Source: an uncultured Cohaesibacter sp. (GTDB lineage Bacteria > Pseudomonadota > Alphaproteobacteria > Rhizobiales > Cohaesibacteraceae). Taken from it: a stretch of DNA of 64,000 bases. The first letter of the stretch is position 1. The number at the start of each line of letters is the position of its first letter. Position numbers and translations under genes: made by a program. The notes under the pieces were generated by a model. It was given only the letters and a program-made list of their open reading frames with translations. It ran no database searches and was not told where the DNA came from. The stretch spans positions 2,682,501 to 2,746,500 of the forward strand of contig NZ_OY781114.1 in assembly GCF_963676485.1 (NCBI RefSeq), written 5' to 3'. This document shows positions 36,912 through 45,761 of the stretch, piece after piece.

Positions 36912-38330
36912 ATGGTTGATGACACCCTCTTTGACCCGAATGAAGATGACACTTCTTACGACGATCAGAATCGCTTTGGTCGCCGTTTGAAGCGCTATGC
37001 GCGCGTGAATGCCGGAATGGGGGGCTTTGTGGCGCGTGCTGCAGGGTCTCGCCTGTTCGGTGGCAGCTCCAGTGATATCGAGCGCGAGGCAGCCGATCTG
37101 GCTCGTGTGCTGGGGTCTCTCAAGGGGCCCTTGATGAAGGTGGCGCAAATGATTGCCACTGTGCCAGATGTGGTCCCTCCTGAATATGCCGCCGAGCTGG
37201 CGCAGCTTCAGTCTGATGCCCCGCCGATGGGGTGGGCCTTTACCAAGCGGCGGATGCGATCCGAGCTTGGGGCGGGCTGGCGCGCGCAATTTGCCGAATT
37301 TGATCATGAGCCATCTGCCGCAGCGTCTCTGGGGCAGGTGCACAAGGCCCTGCATTCAGACGGAACGGTGCTGGCCTGCAAGCTGCAATATCCGGATATG
37401 GAAAGCGCAGTGGAGGCTGACCTCAAGCAGCTCAATATGGTGTTTGCCCTGCATCGCTCCATGCAGTCTGCCGTGGATACGCGAGAGATGGGAGAGGAAA
37501 TCTCGGAGCGCGTGCGCGAAGAGCTCGATTATGTGCGCGAAGCCTGGCATATGAGCCTTTATGCCGAGATTTTCAAAGATGAAGACAGCATCCGCGTTCC
37601 CAAGCTCTATGCAGATCTCTCCACTCCGCGACTTCTGAGCATGAGTTGGCTTAACGGGCGCAAGCTGCTTGATTACAAACAGCATAGCCAGGAAGTGCGG
37701 AACTTCATCACCGAGAGGCTTTTTCATGCCTGGTGGTATCCCTTTGCCCATTATGGTGTGATCCATGGGGATCCGCATCTGGGCAATTATTCCGCTTTTG
37801 AGGAAGATGGTGTGGTTGGAGGGCTCAATCTGTTTGATTATGGCTGCGTCCGTATCTTCACGCCCCGCTTCGTTAAGGGGGTGGTCGATCTGTATCACGG
37901 GCTTGAAAAGGATGATCGGGATCAGATCGTGAATGCTTACGAGTGCTGGGGCTTTTCCAATCTCAGTGACGAGCTGATCGACGCACTTAACCTATGGGCC
38001 CGCTTTATTTATGGCCCGATGCTGGACAATCGGGTGCGCTCGATTGCCGATGGAGTCAGCCCGGCTGAATATGGCCGCAAGCAAGCCTTCAAGGTGCATC
38101 AGGAGTTCAGACGTCTGGGGCCGATCACGGTGCCGCGCGAATTTGTCTTCATGGACAGGGCAGCCATTGGGCTTGGTGGAGTATTCCTGCATCTGGGCGC
38201 AGAGCTTAATTTCTATCAGCTGTTCAACGAGCAGATCGAGGATTTTAGCCCCGAGCGGGTCAGCAATGCGCGTCGCCTGTTGCCAGCTTCTCCCAGCAAT
38301 CTCGATCCCTCTTTCGGGCCGGCGGGCTGA
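36912..38330 (+). CDS. ABC1/UbiB (AarF) family atypical kinase
   Basis: This 472-residue protein kinase-like fold is of the ABC1/UbiB family. Hallmarks are the KxGQ-like stretch LKGPLMKVAQMIATVPDVVPPEYAAELAQLQSDAPP (about 58-95), the Ala-rich loop PSAAASLGQVHKA, the catalytic-loop HGDPHLGNY near residue 285 and the metal-binding FDYGCVR near 312. The motif KVAQM replaces the canonical KxGQ Gly, and LFDYG replaces DFG-like, both seen in the bacterial AarF/Coq8-like subgroup. Family members support ubiquinone synthesis; this paralog lacks C-terminal membrane helices, so that role is uncertain. Confidence 0.88.
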   Translation: MVDDTLFDPNEDDTSYDDQNRFGRRLKRYARVNAGMGGFVARAAGSRLFGGSSSDIEREAADLARVLGSLKGPLMKVAQMIATVPDVVPPEYAAELAQLQSDAPPMGWAFTKRRMRSELGAGWRAQFAEFDHEPSAAASLGQVHKALHSDGTVLACKLQYPDMESAVEADLKQLNMVFALHRSMQSAVDTREMGEEISERVREELDYVREAWHMSLYAEIFKDEDSIRVPKLYADLSTPRLLSMSWLNGRKLLDYKQHSQEVRNFITERLFHAWWYPFAHYGVIHGDPHLGNYSAFEEDGVVGGLNLFDYGCVRIFTPRFVKGVVDLYHGLEKDDRDQIVNAYECWGFSNLSDELIDALNLWARFIYGPMLDNRVRSIADGVSPAEYGRKQAFKVHQEFRRLGPITVPREFVFMDRAAIGLGGVFLHLGAELNFYQLFNEQIEDFSPERVSNARRLLPASPSNLDPSFGPAG

Positions 38331-38360
38331 CCTAGCGTAAATCTTGCCTGACGATGGAAA

Positions 38361-38405
38361 TATCAAAGACAACGGGGCGTCCTAGAGCCTGTATTGTCTT
38401 TGATA
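38361..38405. repeat. Perfect 12-bp inverted repeat downstream of the AarF gene
   Basis: TATCAAAGACAA (38361-38372) and TTGTCTTTGATA (38394-38405) are exact reverse complements with a 21-nt centre. No T run follows, and the arms are not GC-rich, so it is not a typical terminator. It sits about 80 bp before the start of the tiny oxidase-subunit gene and may be an operator for it. Confidence 0.5.
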
Positions 38406-38484
38406 CCCCCTTCGATAGGGTGGCTTTTCACGGAATTGCGGGTGTGCTATTTTGTCGCAAGTAGCAATTTGAGGAGGATACAGA

Positions 38485-38619
38485 ATGAGCGAAAACACCC
38501 AGCAGGTGATGGATTATCCCGAGCATTATCGCACGTATGACCGATTTCTTGGATTGATCAAGTATGGTGTTATTCTCAGCATCGGGGTTGTCGTGCTGAT
38601 GGCGATTACGCTTCTGTAG
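38485..38619 (+). CDS. aa3-type cytochrome c oxidase subunit IV
   Basis: This 44-residue inner-membrane peptide begins MSENTQQVMDYPEHYRTYDRF and ends with one helix (LIKYGVILSIGVVVLMAITLL). The DYPEHYRTY-F-helix layout is the bacterial aa3 oxidase subunit IV family, an accessory single-helix subunit of the proton-pumping oxidase in alphaproteobacteria. A strong GAGGAGG lies 8 nt before ATG 38485. As in many alphaproteobacteria it is encoded away from the ctaCDGE operon. It is short enough to be missed by length-filtered gene callers. Confidence 0.88.
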   Translation: MSENTQQVMDYPEHYRTYDRFLGLIKYGVILSIGVVVLMAITLL

Positions 38620-38760
38620 CCCAAAGAGGCGATGCTTTACCGAAATAGTCAGGCAGGGAAAGTTGCGGTGCGGCTGCTCAATGGCAGGCGCACTTTTCTA
38701 TGTCAGCCTGTTGGTCTGACTGGCTGATGTGCAGATGCTTTTCTGGCTTTCGCAAAAGCT

Positions 38761-39600
38761 TTATTTCTTTGCGAATCGCAGCTTGCGTGTCCGGTTCATG
38801 CCGTTGATTGCGGGGGAGTAGTTCGGGTTTATGACCTTGGCGCGTGAATAGGAATCATACGCCTTCTCATAATTGCCCGCTTTCTCAAGAGCGATGCCCT
38901 GATTGGTCCAGGCACGATAGTTGTCCCTGTCCATTCTGACAGCGTTGGAGAAGTCGCCAAGAGCGCCACGCATGTCCCCTTGTGCGAGGTAGCTGACGCC
39001 GCGCGAGTTGAAGGCATCCGGATTGGATGCATCAAGGCTGAGCGCAAAGGTGAAATCTTCAATGGCTTGCGCATGGTTGCGCTGCTGTTGGTAGATCAGA
39101 CCTCTGTGGTAATAGGCGCGCGGATCGCGCGTCTTGGCGATGATGGCCTGATTATAGTCAGCTATGGCGCGGCTCAGCTGATTTTCAACCCGGAAGATGT
39201 CGCCACGTCCGATTAGAGCAATGTCGTAAGTCGGATCAAGCGCGATGGCCTGATTGTAATCAGCCATGGCGGCCTGCATATTGCCCATCTTCTTGTGAAT
39301 CAGAGCCCGGTTTGCATAGGCCTGATGGAAGTTCGGGTTCAGCTGAATGGCGCGGGTATAGTCTTGCAGGGCAAGGTTATATTGTCCGGAACGCCCATAA
39401 GCCGTGCCGCGAATATTGTAGGCATTCGGGTCGTTGGGGTTTCCGGCAATCACTCTGTCGAGTGATTCAATATTATCTGCGGCGCCTGCATTGCGATCAA
39501 AATCCACGCCATTTCCCATGCCTGTGGTTTGGCATGCTGCCAGCGTGACACAAAGGCTCGTAACGGCAAGGAACGATTTGATATGTTGCTTGCTAAGCAT
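38761..39600 (-). CDS. Tetratricopeptide-repeat lipoprotein (NlpI-like)
   Basis: This 279-residue envelope protein starts with a lipoprotein signal ending in the lipobox LAAC (Cys at about 23). About six TPR units of 34 residues follow from residue 57 (AYNIRGTAYGRSGQYNLALQDYTRAIQLNPN, AYANRALIHKKMGNMQAAMADYNQAIALDP, and so on). TPR lipoproteins act as adaptors for peptidoglycan or secretion complexes; the partner here is unknown. The neighbours do not help. Confidence 0.88.
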   Translation of the reverse strand: MLSKQHIKSFLAVTSLCVTLAACQTTGMGNGVDFDRNAGAADNIESLDRVIAGNPNDPNAYNIRGTAYGRSGQYNLALQDYTRAIQLNPNFHQAYANRALIHKKMGNMQAAMADYNQAIALDPTYDIALIGRGDIFRVENQLSRAIADYNQAIIAKTRDPRAYYHRGLIYQQQRNHAQAIEDFTFALSLDASNPDAFNSRGVSYLAQGDMRGALGDFSNAVRMDRDNYRAWTNQGIALEKAGNYEKAYDSYSRAKVINPNYSPAINGMNRTRKLRFAKK

Positions 39601-39976
39601 TATGAGACCTCGTTCGGTTTTCGCAAATCAGAAGCTTCTAAAATCCGGTCCGAAATTTGCAGCCCAGTCTGTCCAAATTAGGGCAGATTTCACCGAAATT
39701 TGTTTCTTCTACAAAAATCAGTACGAAATACCTGCAAGGGTATGGGGCCGGAATGGCATTGCTTTCTCATCAAGCCTTGCTCATGTCAGCTAGTCAAGCC
39801 AATAAAACGAGATCAGGCCCCGTCGGGGACCTGATTTCGATTCATCGAACCTGCGCGCTTGTATGAAAATACAAGACAGGTTGAGACAGCTCTGCAGACG
39901 TTCCAAAGTTTGGGACGCCAAATCCGATGAAGACTTGGTCTATCGCATTGCGCAGAGAGGCCTCCGCGCAAGGATA
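39601..39976 (-). other. Intergenic region between rpsU and the TPR gene
   Basis: The region contains a hairpin terminator at 39812-39838 and the promoter zone of the TPR gene near 39601-39780. I looked for a tRNA or small RNA and found none. The + strand frame across 39863-40318 is a shadow of rpsU. Confidence 0.5.
39812..39838 (-). terminator. Probable terminator of the purEK-rpsU unit
   Basis: On the minus strand ATCAGGTCCCC and GGGGCCTGAT form a stem around GAC, followed by CTCGTTTTATT. It lies about 140 nt after rpsU. Confidence 0.6.
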
Positions 39977-40204
39977 TTAGTGACCACGGCCTTTGGACGG
40001 AAGCAGACCTTCGCGCTGAAGGCGCTTGCGAGCCAGCTTGCGTGCACGACGCACGGCTTCAGCCTTTTCGCGGGCCTTCTTCTCGGAAGGTTTTTCATAG
40101 AAATTCCGCATTTTCATTTCGCGGAATACGCCTTCACGCTGGAGTTTCTTTTTCAGCGCCTTCAAGGCTTGATCAACATTGTTATCGCGGACGAGTACCT
40201 GCAC
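39977..40204 (-). CDS. rpsU: 30S ribosomal protein S21
   Basis: This is the 75-residue small basic ribosomal protein: [23 protein letters not shown], then [34 protein letters not shown]. The C-terminal extension is common in alphaproteobacteria. The start is GTG 40204, preceded by TTAGGGATTG. It follows purE and purK, an arrangement seen in other Hyphomicrobiales. Confidence 0.96.
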   Translation of the reverse strand: MQVLVRDNNVDQALKALKKKLQREGVFREMKMRNFYEKPSEKKAREKAEAVRRARKLARKRLQREGLLPSKGRGH

Positions 40205-40360
40205 GCGTCAATCCCTAAGTTCGTGATGTGTGGATTTTCTAAAAAAAATCGGTCACCGCCTTGGCAGCGCCCGAACTTTGATCGGCGTTCTACCAGACCG
40301 ATGGGGGCTTGTCCATAGGAAGTGGTCTGTTTTGAGGAAAAAACACCGAAAAGTCGCAGA

Positions 40361-41443
40361 TCAGCTGCTCTTGATTGGTTTGATATGGTTGGTATGTCCC
40401 ATTTTTCGACCGTCTCTAGTTTCTGCCTTGCCATAGGAGTGGAAAGAGGTTGCCGGGTTGGTGAGCAACTCTTCGCGCCGCTCAATGTCATCGCCGATCA
40501 GATTCGTCATGACAACATCGCTGTGACGTTTGGTGTCGCCAAGAGGCCAGCCCGCAACAGCGCGGATATGCTGTTCAAACTGGGAAACCAGACAGGCACT
40601 TTCGGTCCAGTGGCCGGAATTATGCACCCGTGGTGCCATTTCGTTGGCGATAAGGCGCCGCTCGAATGTCTCCGGCAAGAGGAAGAGCTCCACAGCCAAG
40701 ACACCGATATAGTCAAGGGCTTCGGCAACCTTTTCGCCGATCTTGCGCGCTTCTGCAGCAACGCCATCGCTTATGTCAGCGGGAACGGTCGTGGTTTCCA
40801 GAATCTGGTTTTTATGCACATTCTCGGCAATATCGTAGGAAACCACCTGTCCCTTTTCATTGCGCGCCGCAATGACAGAAATTTCGCGCTCGAATGGCAC
40901 GAAGGATTCCAGAATCGCCGGTTGCGCCCCGATGGCGTCAAAAGCCCCCTCGACATCCTCAATCTTTTTGAGAAAAATCTGCCCCTTGCCATCATAGCCA
41001 AAGCGGCGGGTTTTCAGTATCGCGGGCAGTCCCATCGCCTCGACCGCCTCGCGCAGGCTCTCCTGCGAGCTTATATCGCGAAAGTTGGCCGTCTTGACGT
41101 CGATGGATTTGAAGAAATTCTTTTCTGTCAGACGGTCCTGAGATGTCTTGAGGACGGTTTCGTCTGGTAGAACCGGCAGACGTTTTTTGAGAAATGCGAC
41201 CGTCGAAGCGGGTATATTCTCGAATTCATAGGTCACGCGTTGCACTGACTGCGCGAAGGCTTCCAGCGCTTCTTCATCTTCATAGTCTGCACAGGTGTGA
41301 TAGGCCGTGACGTCAAAGGCAGGGCTGTCTGCGTCCGGGCAATAGATGTGGGTCTTGAGCCCGAGCTGACTGGCTGCCAGCGCCATCATACGGCCCAGTT
41401 GACCGCCGCCGAGGATGCCAATTGTATCGCCAGGATTAAGCAT
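40361..41443 (-). CDS. purK: 5-(carboxyamino)imidazole ribonucleotide synthase
   Basis: This 360-residue ATP-grasp enzyme converts AIR, bicarbonate and ATP to N5-CAIR in purine synthesis. Landmarks are the N-terminal GILGGGQLGRMMALAASQLG, VTYEFENIP, the ATP-grasp PAILKTRRFGYDGKGQ near residue 150, and NEMAPRVHNSGHWTESACLVSQFEQHIRAVAGWPLG near 265. It is 27 bp downstream of purE and certainly co-transcribed with it. Confidence 0.96.
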   Translation of the reverse strand: MLNPGDTIGILGGGQLGRMMALAASQLGLKTHIYCPDADSPAFDVTAYHTCADYEDEEALEAFAQSVQRVTYEFENIPASTVAFLKKRLPVLPDETVLKTSQDRLTEKNFFKSIDVKTANFRDISSQESLREAVEAMGLPAILKTRRFGYDGKGQIFLKKIEDVEGAFDAIGAQPAILESFVPFEREISVIAARNEKGQVVSYDIAENVHKNQILETTTVPADISDGVAAEARKIGEKVAEALDYIGVLAVELFLLPETFERRLIANEMAPRVHNSGHWTESACLVSQFEQHIRAVAGWPLGDTKRHSDVVMTNLIGDDIERREELLTNPATSFHSYGKAETRDGRKMGHTNHIKPIKSS

Positions 41444-41470
41444 GTCGTTTGTGCCCTTTCGTTGAACGGT

Positions 41471-41971
41471 TTAAGCCTCTTCGTCGACCGGAGCGAGCGC
41501 GATGGAATCAGATTGCGCCTTACGCCATGCATCGAGCCGGGTTGCCAGATCATCGTCATGAGTGGCCAGAATCGCCACTGCCATGAGCCCCGCATTGACC
41601 GCGCCTGCGCGCCCTATGGCCAACGTGCCCACAGGAATGCCCGCAGGCATCTGTACGATGGAGAGAAGGGAATCCTGTCCACTGAGGGCGCGTGACTGCA
41701 CAGGAACGCCAAGAACGGGCAATGAGGTCATGGCTGCTGTCATGCCTGGCAAGTGCGCAGCACCACCGGCGCCAGCAATGATGACTTTGAAGCCGTCTGC
41801 TCTGGCTGCCTTGGCAAAGTCTGCCATGCGATCGGGCGTTCTGTGGGCGGAAATGATTTTCGCCTCATAGCCGACCCCCAGAGTGTCGAGAATGTCTGCG
41901 GCGTTTTTCATCGTTGGCCAATCGGATTGGCTTCCCATGATGATTGCTACCGGGCAGTCAGAATGTGCCAT
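41471..41971 (-). CDS. purE: 5-(carboxyamino)imidazole ribonucleotide mutase
   Basis: The product (166 residues from ATG 41971) is the class I PurE that rearranges N5-CAIR to CAIR. Motifs are [15 protein letters not shown] at the N terminus, [10 protein letters not shown] with the catalytic His, and [34 protein letters not shown] lies upstream of ATG 41971; an earlier in-frame ATG at 42013 would add 14 non-conserved residues. First gene of purEK. Confidence 0.96.
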   Translation of the reverse strand: MAHSDCPVAIIMGSQSDWPTMKNAADILDTLGVGYEAKIISAHRTPDRMADFAKAARADGFKVIIAGAGGAAHLPGMTAAMTSLPVLGVPVQSRALSGQDSLLSIVQMPAGIPVGTLAIGRAGAVNAGLMAVAILATHDDDLATRLDAWRKAQSDSIALAPVDEEA

Positions 41972-42237
41972 GAACAAGGGTCTCCGGAACGTATGCTGTC
42001 TAGACTGTAACACCTAAAGGGCAGGGTGGGTTCCCAGAATGTGCCAAGTCATGATCAATGTCATTTAGGACGTTTGTCTATTCCGGAACCGGAGCGCCTC
42101 TCTTGGATTGACCCTCGGGTGCGGAAGTCGCGCAGTATAGCCAAGTTCATATCGTGTACAAGGCGAAATATGTGTACAAAATTGCGTGAAATGCTGCTGA
42201 TTGGGGAGCGTTCTGGTCGCGCTGGGGGCGAGTGTTT

Positions 42238-42444
42238 TCAAGCGATGATATCTGGAAAAAGTTCGTTCTCCAGACGCTCGATTTCATCCTTCAAAAGGAG
42301 TTTTTTCTTTTTCATGCGCTGTATCGGCAAAGCGTTTCCACCAGGGCGGGATTCAAGGGCCTGAATGGCCAGATCAAGGTCGCTATGCTCTGTTCTCAGA
42401 TGCGTAAGTTTGGTGCGAATTTGAGCTTCTTTTTCTGGTGTCAT
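42238..42444 (-). CDS. YdcH/DUF465 family protein, copy 1
   Basis: The 68-residue product has the DUF465 layout: a helical hairpin with RTKLTHLRTEHSDLDLAIQALE, a short turn, then IQRMKKKKLLLKDEIERLE. Members are tiny cytoplasmic coiled coils of unknown function, common in alphaproteobacteria. It is divergent from a second copy at 42647. Confidence 0.88.
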   Translation of the reverse strand: MTPEKEAQIRTKLTHLRTEHSDLDLAIQALESRPGGNALPIQRMKKKKLLLKDEIERLENELFPDIIA

Positions 42445-42646
42445 CGTTTCGTGCCGAGTTGATAATATTCAATTATTTCAATAAATTAAATGATGTAACA
42501 ATGCAAGCGAGACGATATGCTACATCGAAAGATGAAATCAAAGGTAAAAATTTATTTTGGCCTATCTGTTTAAAAAATTGTGAGTCGACAGTATGTAATA
42601 TGTATGACACAATTAAAGTGTCTCAACCGAACCTATGGAGGTGTTC

Positions 42647-42817
42647 ATGTCGTTAGATTCTCGTATCCAAGAATTGCAGCGTAAGCATGATGAATTGGAT
42701 AAGGAAATTGAGGAAGCCATCGCCCACCCTTCTGCCGATGACCTTGAGATTGCGGAGATGAAACGACGAAAATTGAGTATGAAAGATGAGATCGCGCAGC
42801 TTAGGACTGCTAGCTGA
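42647..42817 (+). CDS. YdcH/DUF465 family protein, copy 2
   Basis: The 56-residue product (ATG 42647, GGAG 6 nt upstream) reads SLDSRIQELQRKHDELDKEIEEAIAHPSADDLEIAEMKRRKLSMKDEIAQL in overview: the same two-helix coiled coil with the (K/R)(K/R)KLxxKDEI ending. It has its own terminator. The pair lies back to back with a 202-bp AT-rich gap that shows no other feature. Confidence 0.88.
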   Translation: MSLDSRIQELQRKHDELDKEIEEAIAHPSADDLEIAEMKRRKLSMKDEIAQLRTAS

Positions 42818-42842
42818 CTCTGATATTCATCTTGATTGACTA

Positions 42843-42870
42843 AGCCGCGGACTGCACCCGCGGCTTTTTG
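42843..42870 (+). terminator. Terminator of YdcH copy 2
   Basis: AAGCCGCGG and CCGCGGCTT form a 9-bp stem with loop actgcac, followed by TTTTTG. Confidence 0.9.
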
Positions 42871-43006
42871 CTGTCTGGATTACCGGATACTTTGCTGCCT
42901 GTCGGCTGAGCTTTAATGTGTTAAGAAAAGGTAAAAATGATCATCCTGCCCGAGGTGGGAATACATCGGGCAGAGGCGTGTTGCTTGGCCTTATTATCTT
43001 GTCACA

Positions 43007-44641
43007 TCACAGACTTCTCGCTTTTTTGCGCAAGATATATTTCTTGATTTTGCCGGTTGGCGTCTTGGGCAAGTCTCCGAAAATGATGCGTTCGGGCACC
43101 TTGTAATGAGCCAGATGGTCGCGGCACCAGGTGATGAGATTGTCTTCGCTCGCGTCATGGCCTTCGGTCAATTCGACAAAGGCGCAGGGACGCTCTCCCC
43201 ATTTCTCATCAGCCATGGCAACGACCGCAGCCGCTTCTACTGCGGGATGCTTATAGAGTGCATCCTCAACCTCCGTTGAAGAAATATTTTCGCCGCCTGA
43301 AATGATGATTTCCTTCGATCTGTCTCGTAATTCCAGATAGCCGTCGGGATGCACGACAGCCAGATCCCCCGAATGGAACCAGCCGTCATAAAAGGCTTGG
43401 TGGGTGGCGCCTTCATTCCTCAGATAGCCCTTCATCAGCGTATTGCCCCGGAACATCACCTCGCCGGGTGTTTCGCCATCGGCCGGTACGGGCTGCATGG
43501 TGTGGGGCAGCATGACCGAGAGACCTTCAAGGGCTGGGTATCGTATGCCCTGACGCTTCATTTTGGCCGCCTGTTCTTCGGTGGGTAAGCTGTCCCAACT
43601 TTCATTCCATTCATTGATCACGGAGGGGCCGTAGGTTTCCGTCAGGCCATAGACATGGGTAAGCCGGAAGCCGAGTGCCTGCATGCCCTTCATTACCTCT
43701 TCAGGCGGCGGAGCGGCGGAGGTAATGAAATGGACCTCCTGCTCCAGCGGCCGCTTCTCCACTTCCTTGGCGGCCAGAAGAATGGACATGACGATGGGGG
43801 CTCCACACAGATGTGTTACCTGTTCGGTTTCTATCGCCTCGAAAATCTGTGCTGCGCGCACCTGCCTTAGACAGATATGCGTGCCGCCGACCAATGAAAG
43901 CGTCCATGGAAAGGACCAGCCATTGCAGTGGAACATGGGCAGGGTCCACAAATAGACCGGATGCTTGCCCAGTTCTGCGGTGATCAGATTGGAGTAGCCC
44001 ATCAGATAGGCCCCCCGATGATGATAGACCACGCCCTTGGGGTCACCCGCAGTGCCTGAGGTATAGTTGAGGGCGATGGCGTCCCATTCATCCTCCACGC
44101 CCGGCCAGATGAAATCCGGATTGCCTTCAGCAAGCAGATTTTCGTAGCTCAGCTCCCCGATGAAGGGAGCCTCTTCGTCAAATTCCGGATCCTGATATTG
44201 CACGATAATCGGATCGATGTCGGCCAGATCTATGGCTGCACGCATGACGGCTGCAAATTCGCTGTCGACGATGATGACCTTTGATGCTGCATGTTCGAGC
44301 TGGAAGGCGATCAGAGAGGCATCAAGGCGGGTGTTGATCGTATGCAGCACAGCACCGATCATAGGCACACCATAGTGCGCTTCGAGCATGGGGGGGACGT
44401 TGGGCAGCATGACCGAGACCACATCACCCTGCGCGATGCCCCGTGCGCTGAGGGCCGCTGCCAACTGGCGGCAACGTCTGAAGAAATCCTTGTAGCCCGT
44501 GCGCTGTGCTCCGTGAACCCATGCCGTGTGCTCAGGGTAGATCGTTGCGGCTCGCTCCAGAAATGAAACCGGAGAAAGCGGCACATAGTTGGCTGGATTC
44601 TGATCAAGATGTGTTGAAAAGCGTGTGCCAGTCATGCCCAT
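43007..44641 (-). CDS. Acyl-CoA synthetase (AMP-forming), DmdB/medium-chain type
   Basis: This 544-residue ANL-superfamily ligase has the P-loop-like YTSGTAGDPKGVVYHHRGAYLM near residue 180, YGLTETYGPSVIN near 330, the hinge GWFHSGDLAVVHPDGYLELRDRSKEIIISGGENISS near 425, and C-terminal catalytic Lys in PKTPTGKIKKYILR. The overall pattern resembles the group including 3-methylmercaptopropionyl-CoA ligase (DmdB) and medium-chain fatty-acyl ligases; substrate is not certain. A strong GAGGAGGAAT precedes the ATG. Nothing else of the dimethylsulfoniopropionate pathway is in the window. Confidence 0.88.
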   Translation of the reverse strand: MGMTGTRFSTHLDQNPANYVPLSPVSFLERAATIYPEHTAWVHGAQRTGYKDFFRRCRQLAAALSARGIAQGDVVSVMLPNVPPMLEAHYGVPMIGAVLHTINTRLDASLIAFQLEHAASKVIIVDSEFAAVMRAAIDLADIDPIIVQYQDPEFDEEAPFIGELSYENLLAEGNPDFIWPGVEDEWDAIALNYTSGTAGDPKGVVYHHRGAYLMGYSNLITAELGKHPVYLWTLPMFHCNGWSFPWTLSLVGGTHICLRQVRAAQIFEAIETEQVTHLCGAPIVMSILLAAKEVEKRPLEQEVHFITSAAPPPEEVMKGMQALGFRLTHVYGLTETYGPSVINEWNESWDSLPTEEQAAKMKRQGIRYPALEGLSVMLPHTMQPVPADGETPGEVMFRGNTLMKGYLRNEGATHQAFYDGWFHSGDLAVVHPDGYLELRDRSKEIIISGGENISSTEVEDALYKHPAVEAAAVVAMADEKWGERPCAFVELTEGHDASEDNLITWCRDHLAHYKVPERIIFGDLPKTPTGKIKKYILRKKARSL

Positions 44642-44781
44642 ATTCCTCCTCTTGATGGTTTCTTATGCTTTTTTCCTACTCACCATCAAAACTGAGGAAC
44701 GGGTTTGATACAATTGGCCATTCGGCTCCTTTTGGGCCGGTTTTTGATCTTGAGGGCAGGGCAAAGGCCATCGCAGGGCAC

Positions 44782-44807
44782 AAAAGGCCTGCTGGTGCAG
44801 GCCCTTT
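44782..44807 (-). terminator. Terminator of the TauE/SafE gene
   Basis: On the minus strand GGGCCTGC and GCAGGCCTTTTG form a stem around ACCA, with the T run directly behind. Confidence 0.8.
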
Positions 44808-44844
44808 GGTCATCGGGCTTTGAATTTTTTCTCTCGCCTGCGCT

Positions 44845-45600
44845 TTAGAGCAGTTGGGAGAAGCTGTCAAAGCAGAGCTTGATCGCAATCAGGAACATGG
44901 CCGCATAGGAAATGCGATAGAAGCCCTCCTGGCTGATCCGTTTGACCAGAAAAATGCCAAGTATCGTTCCGACCGGAGCGAAAGGAACCAGAACAAGCGT
45001 GGTCCAGAGATTCTGCGTCGAAAATTGGCCTAGGGCGAAGTAGGGGATCAGCTTGACGGTGTTCATTGTGGTGAAGAAATATACCGAAGTTGCAGCAAAG
45101 ACCAAAGGCTTCATGCCCAGTGGCAGGGTGTGGATCTGGTAAGGAGGGCCGCCGGCATGGGCGATGAAGCTCGTAAGACCCGTTACGCTGCCCCAGACGG
45201 CAGCAGAGATGGGGCCGCGCGTGGCGATGGTTTTTTTGCGCAGCGTGCGCCAGGCATAGTCGGCAACGAAGGCCAGGGCCGTCAGACCGACCATGAATTT
45301 GATGACATGCTCATCCAGATAGCCCGCCATGAACCAGCCAAGGGCAATGCCGCACAAGGCAAAGGGCAACATGCTTTTGAGAACGCTCCAGTTTGCATTG
45401 CCCCGATAGGCTAGCAAACCGACAAAATCCATGCAGATAAGAATGGGCAGAAGGATGGCCGCAGCCTGAACCGGGGAGATGACCAAAGAAAGAATGGGCA
45501 CGCCGAGCATGGCTACGGGAGTGCAGAAACCGCCCTTGGCAACACCCACCAGAATGATGGCCGGAATTGCAGCGATATAAAATGAGAGGTCTGTAATCAT
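44845..45600 (-). CDS. TauE/SafE family sulfite/organosulfonate exporter
   Basis: The 251-residue product has eight predicted membrane helices and the TauE/SafE opening GVAKGGFCTPVAMLGVPILSLVISP, with a second related repeat AHAGGPPYQIHTLPLGMKPLVFAATSVYFFTTMN. Family members export sulfite, sulfoacetate or other anions from the cytoplasm. Which anion is not readable. It is divergent from the propionyl-CoA synthetase gene. Confidence 0.88.
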   Translation of the reverse strand: MITDLSFYIAAIPAIILVGVAKGGFCTPVAMLGVPILSLVISPVQAAAILLPILICMDFVGLLAYRGNANWSVLKSMLPFALCGIALGWFMAGYLDEHVIKFMVGLTALAFVADYAWRTLRKKTIATRGPISAAVWGSVTGLTSFIAHAGGPPYQIHTLPLGMKPLVFAATSVYFFTTMNTVKLIPYFALGQFSTQNLWTTLVLVPFAPVGTILGIFLVKRISQEGFYRISYAAMFLIAIKLCFDSFSQLL

Positions 45601-45761
45601 GATGATTCTTGGTTTGCTATGTGATGCAACTGTATCGTTCTAACGTGAATACATCAAAAAGTCGAATGAAATTAAAGACTAAACCCTTCTTTCGCCGAAT
45701 AGACCATTTTCGAAGGCGCAGGTATTCATAAGCGAAGTGGATTAACCGCCGGGAGGGGCGA

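Noticed and set aside
39863-40318. A 151-codon + strand frame opposite rpsU and the purK tail
   Set aside because: It has no ribosome site or domain and is antisense to the well-supported rpsU; its composition is that of a shadow frame.
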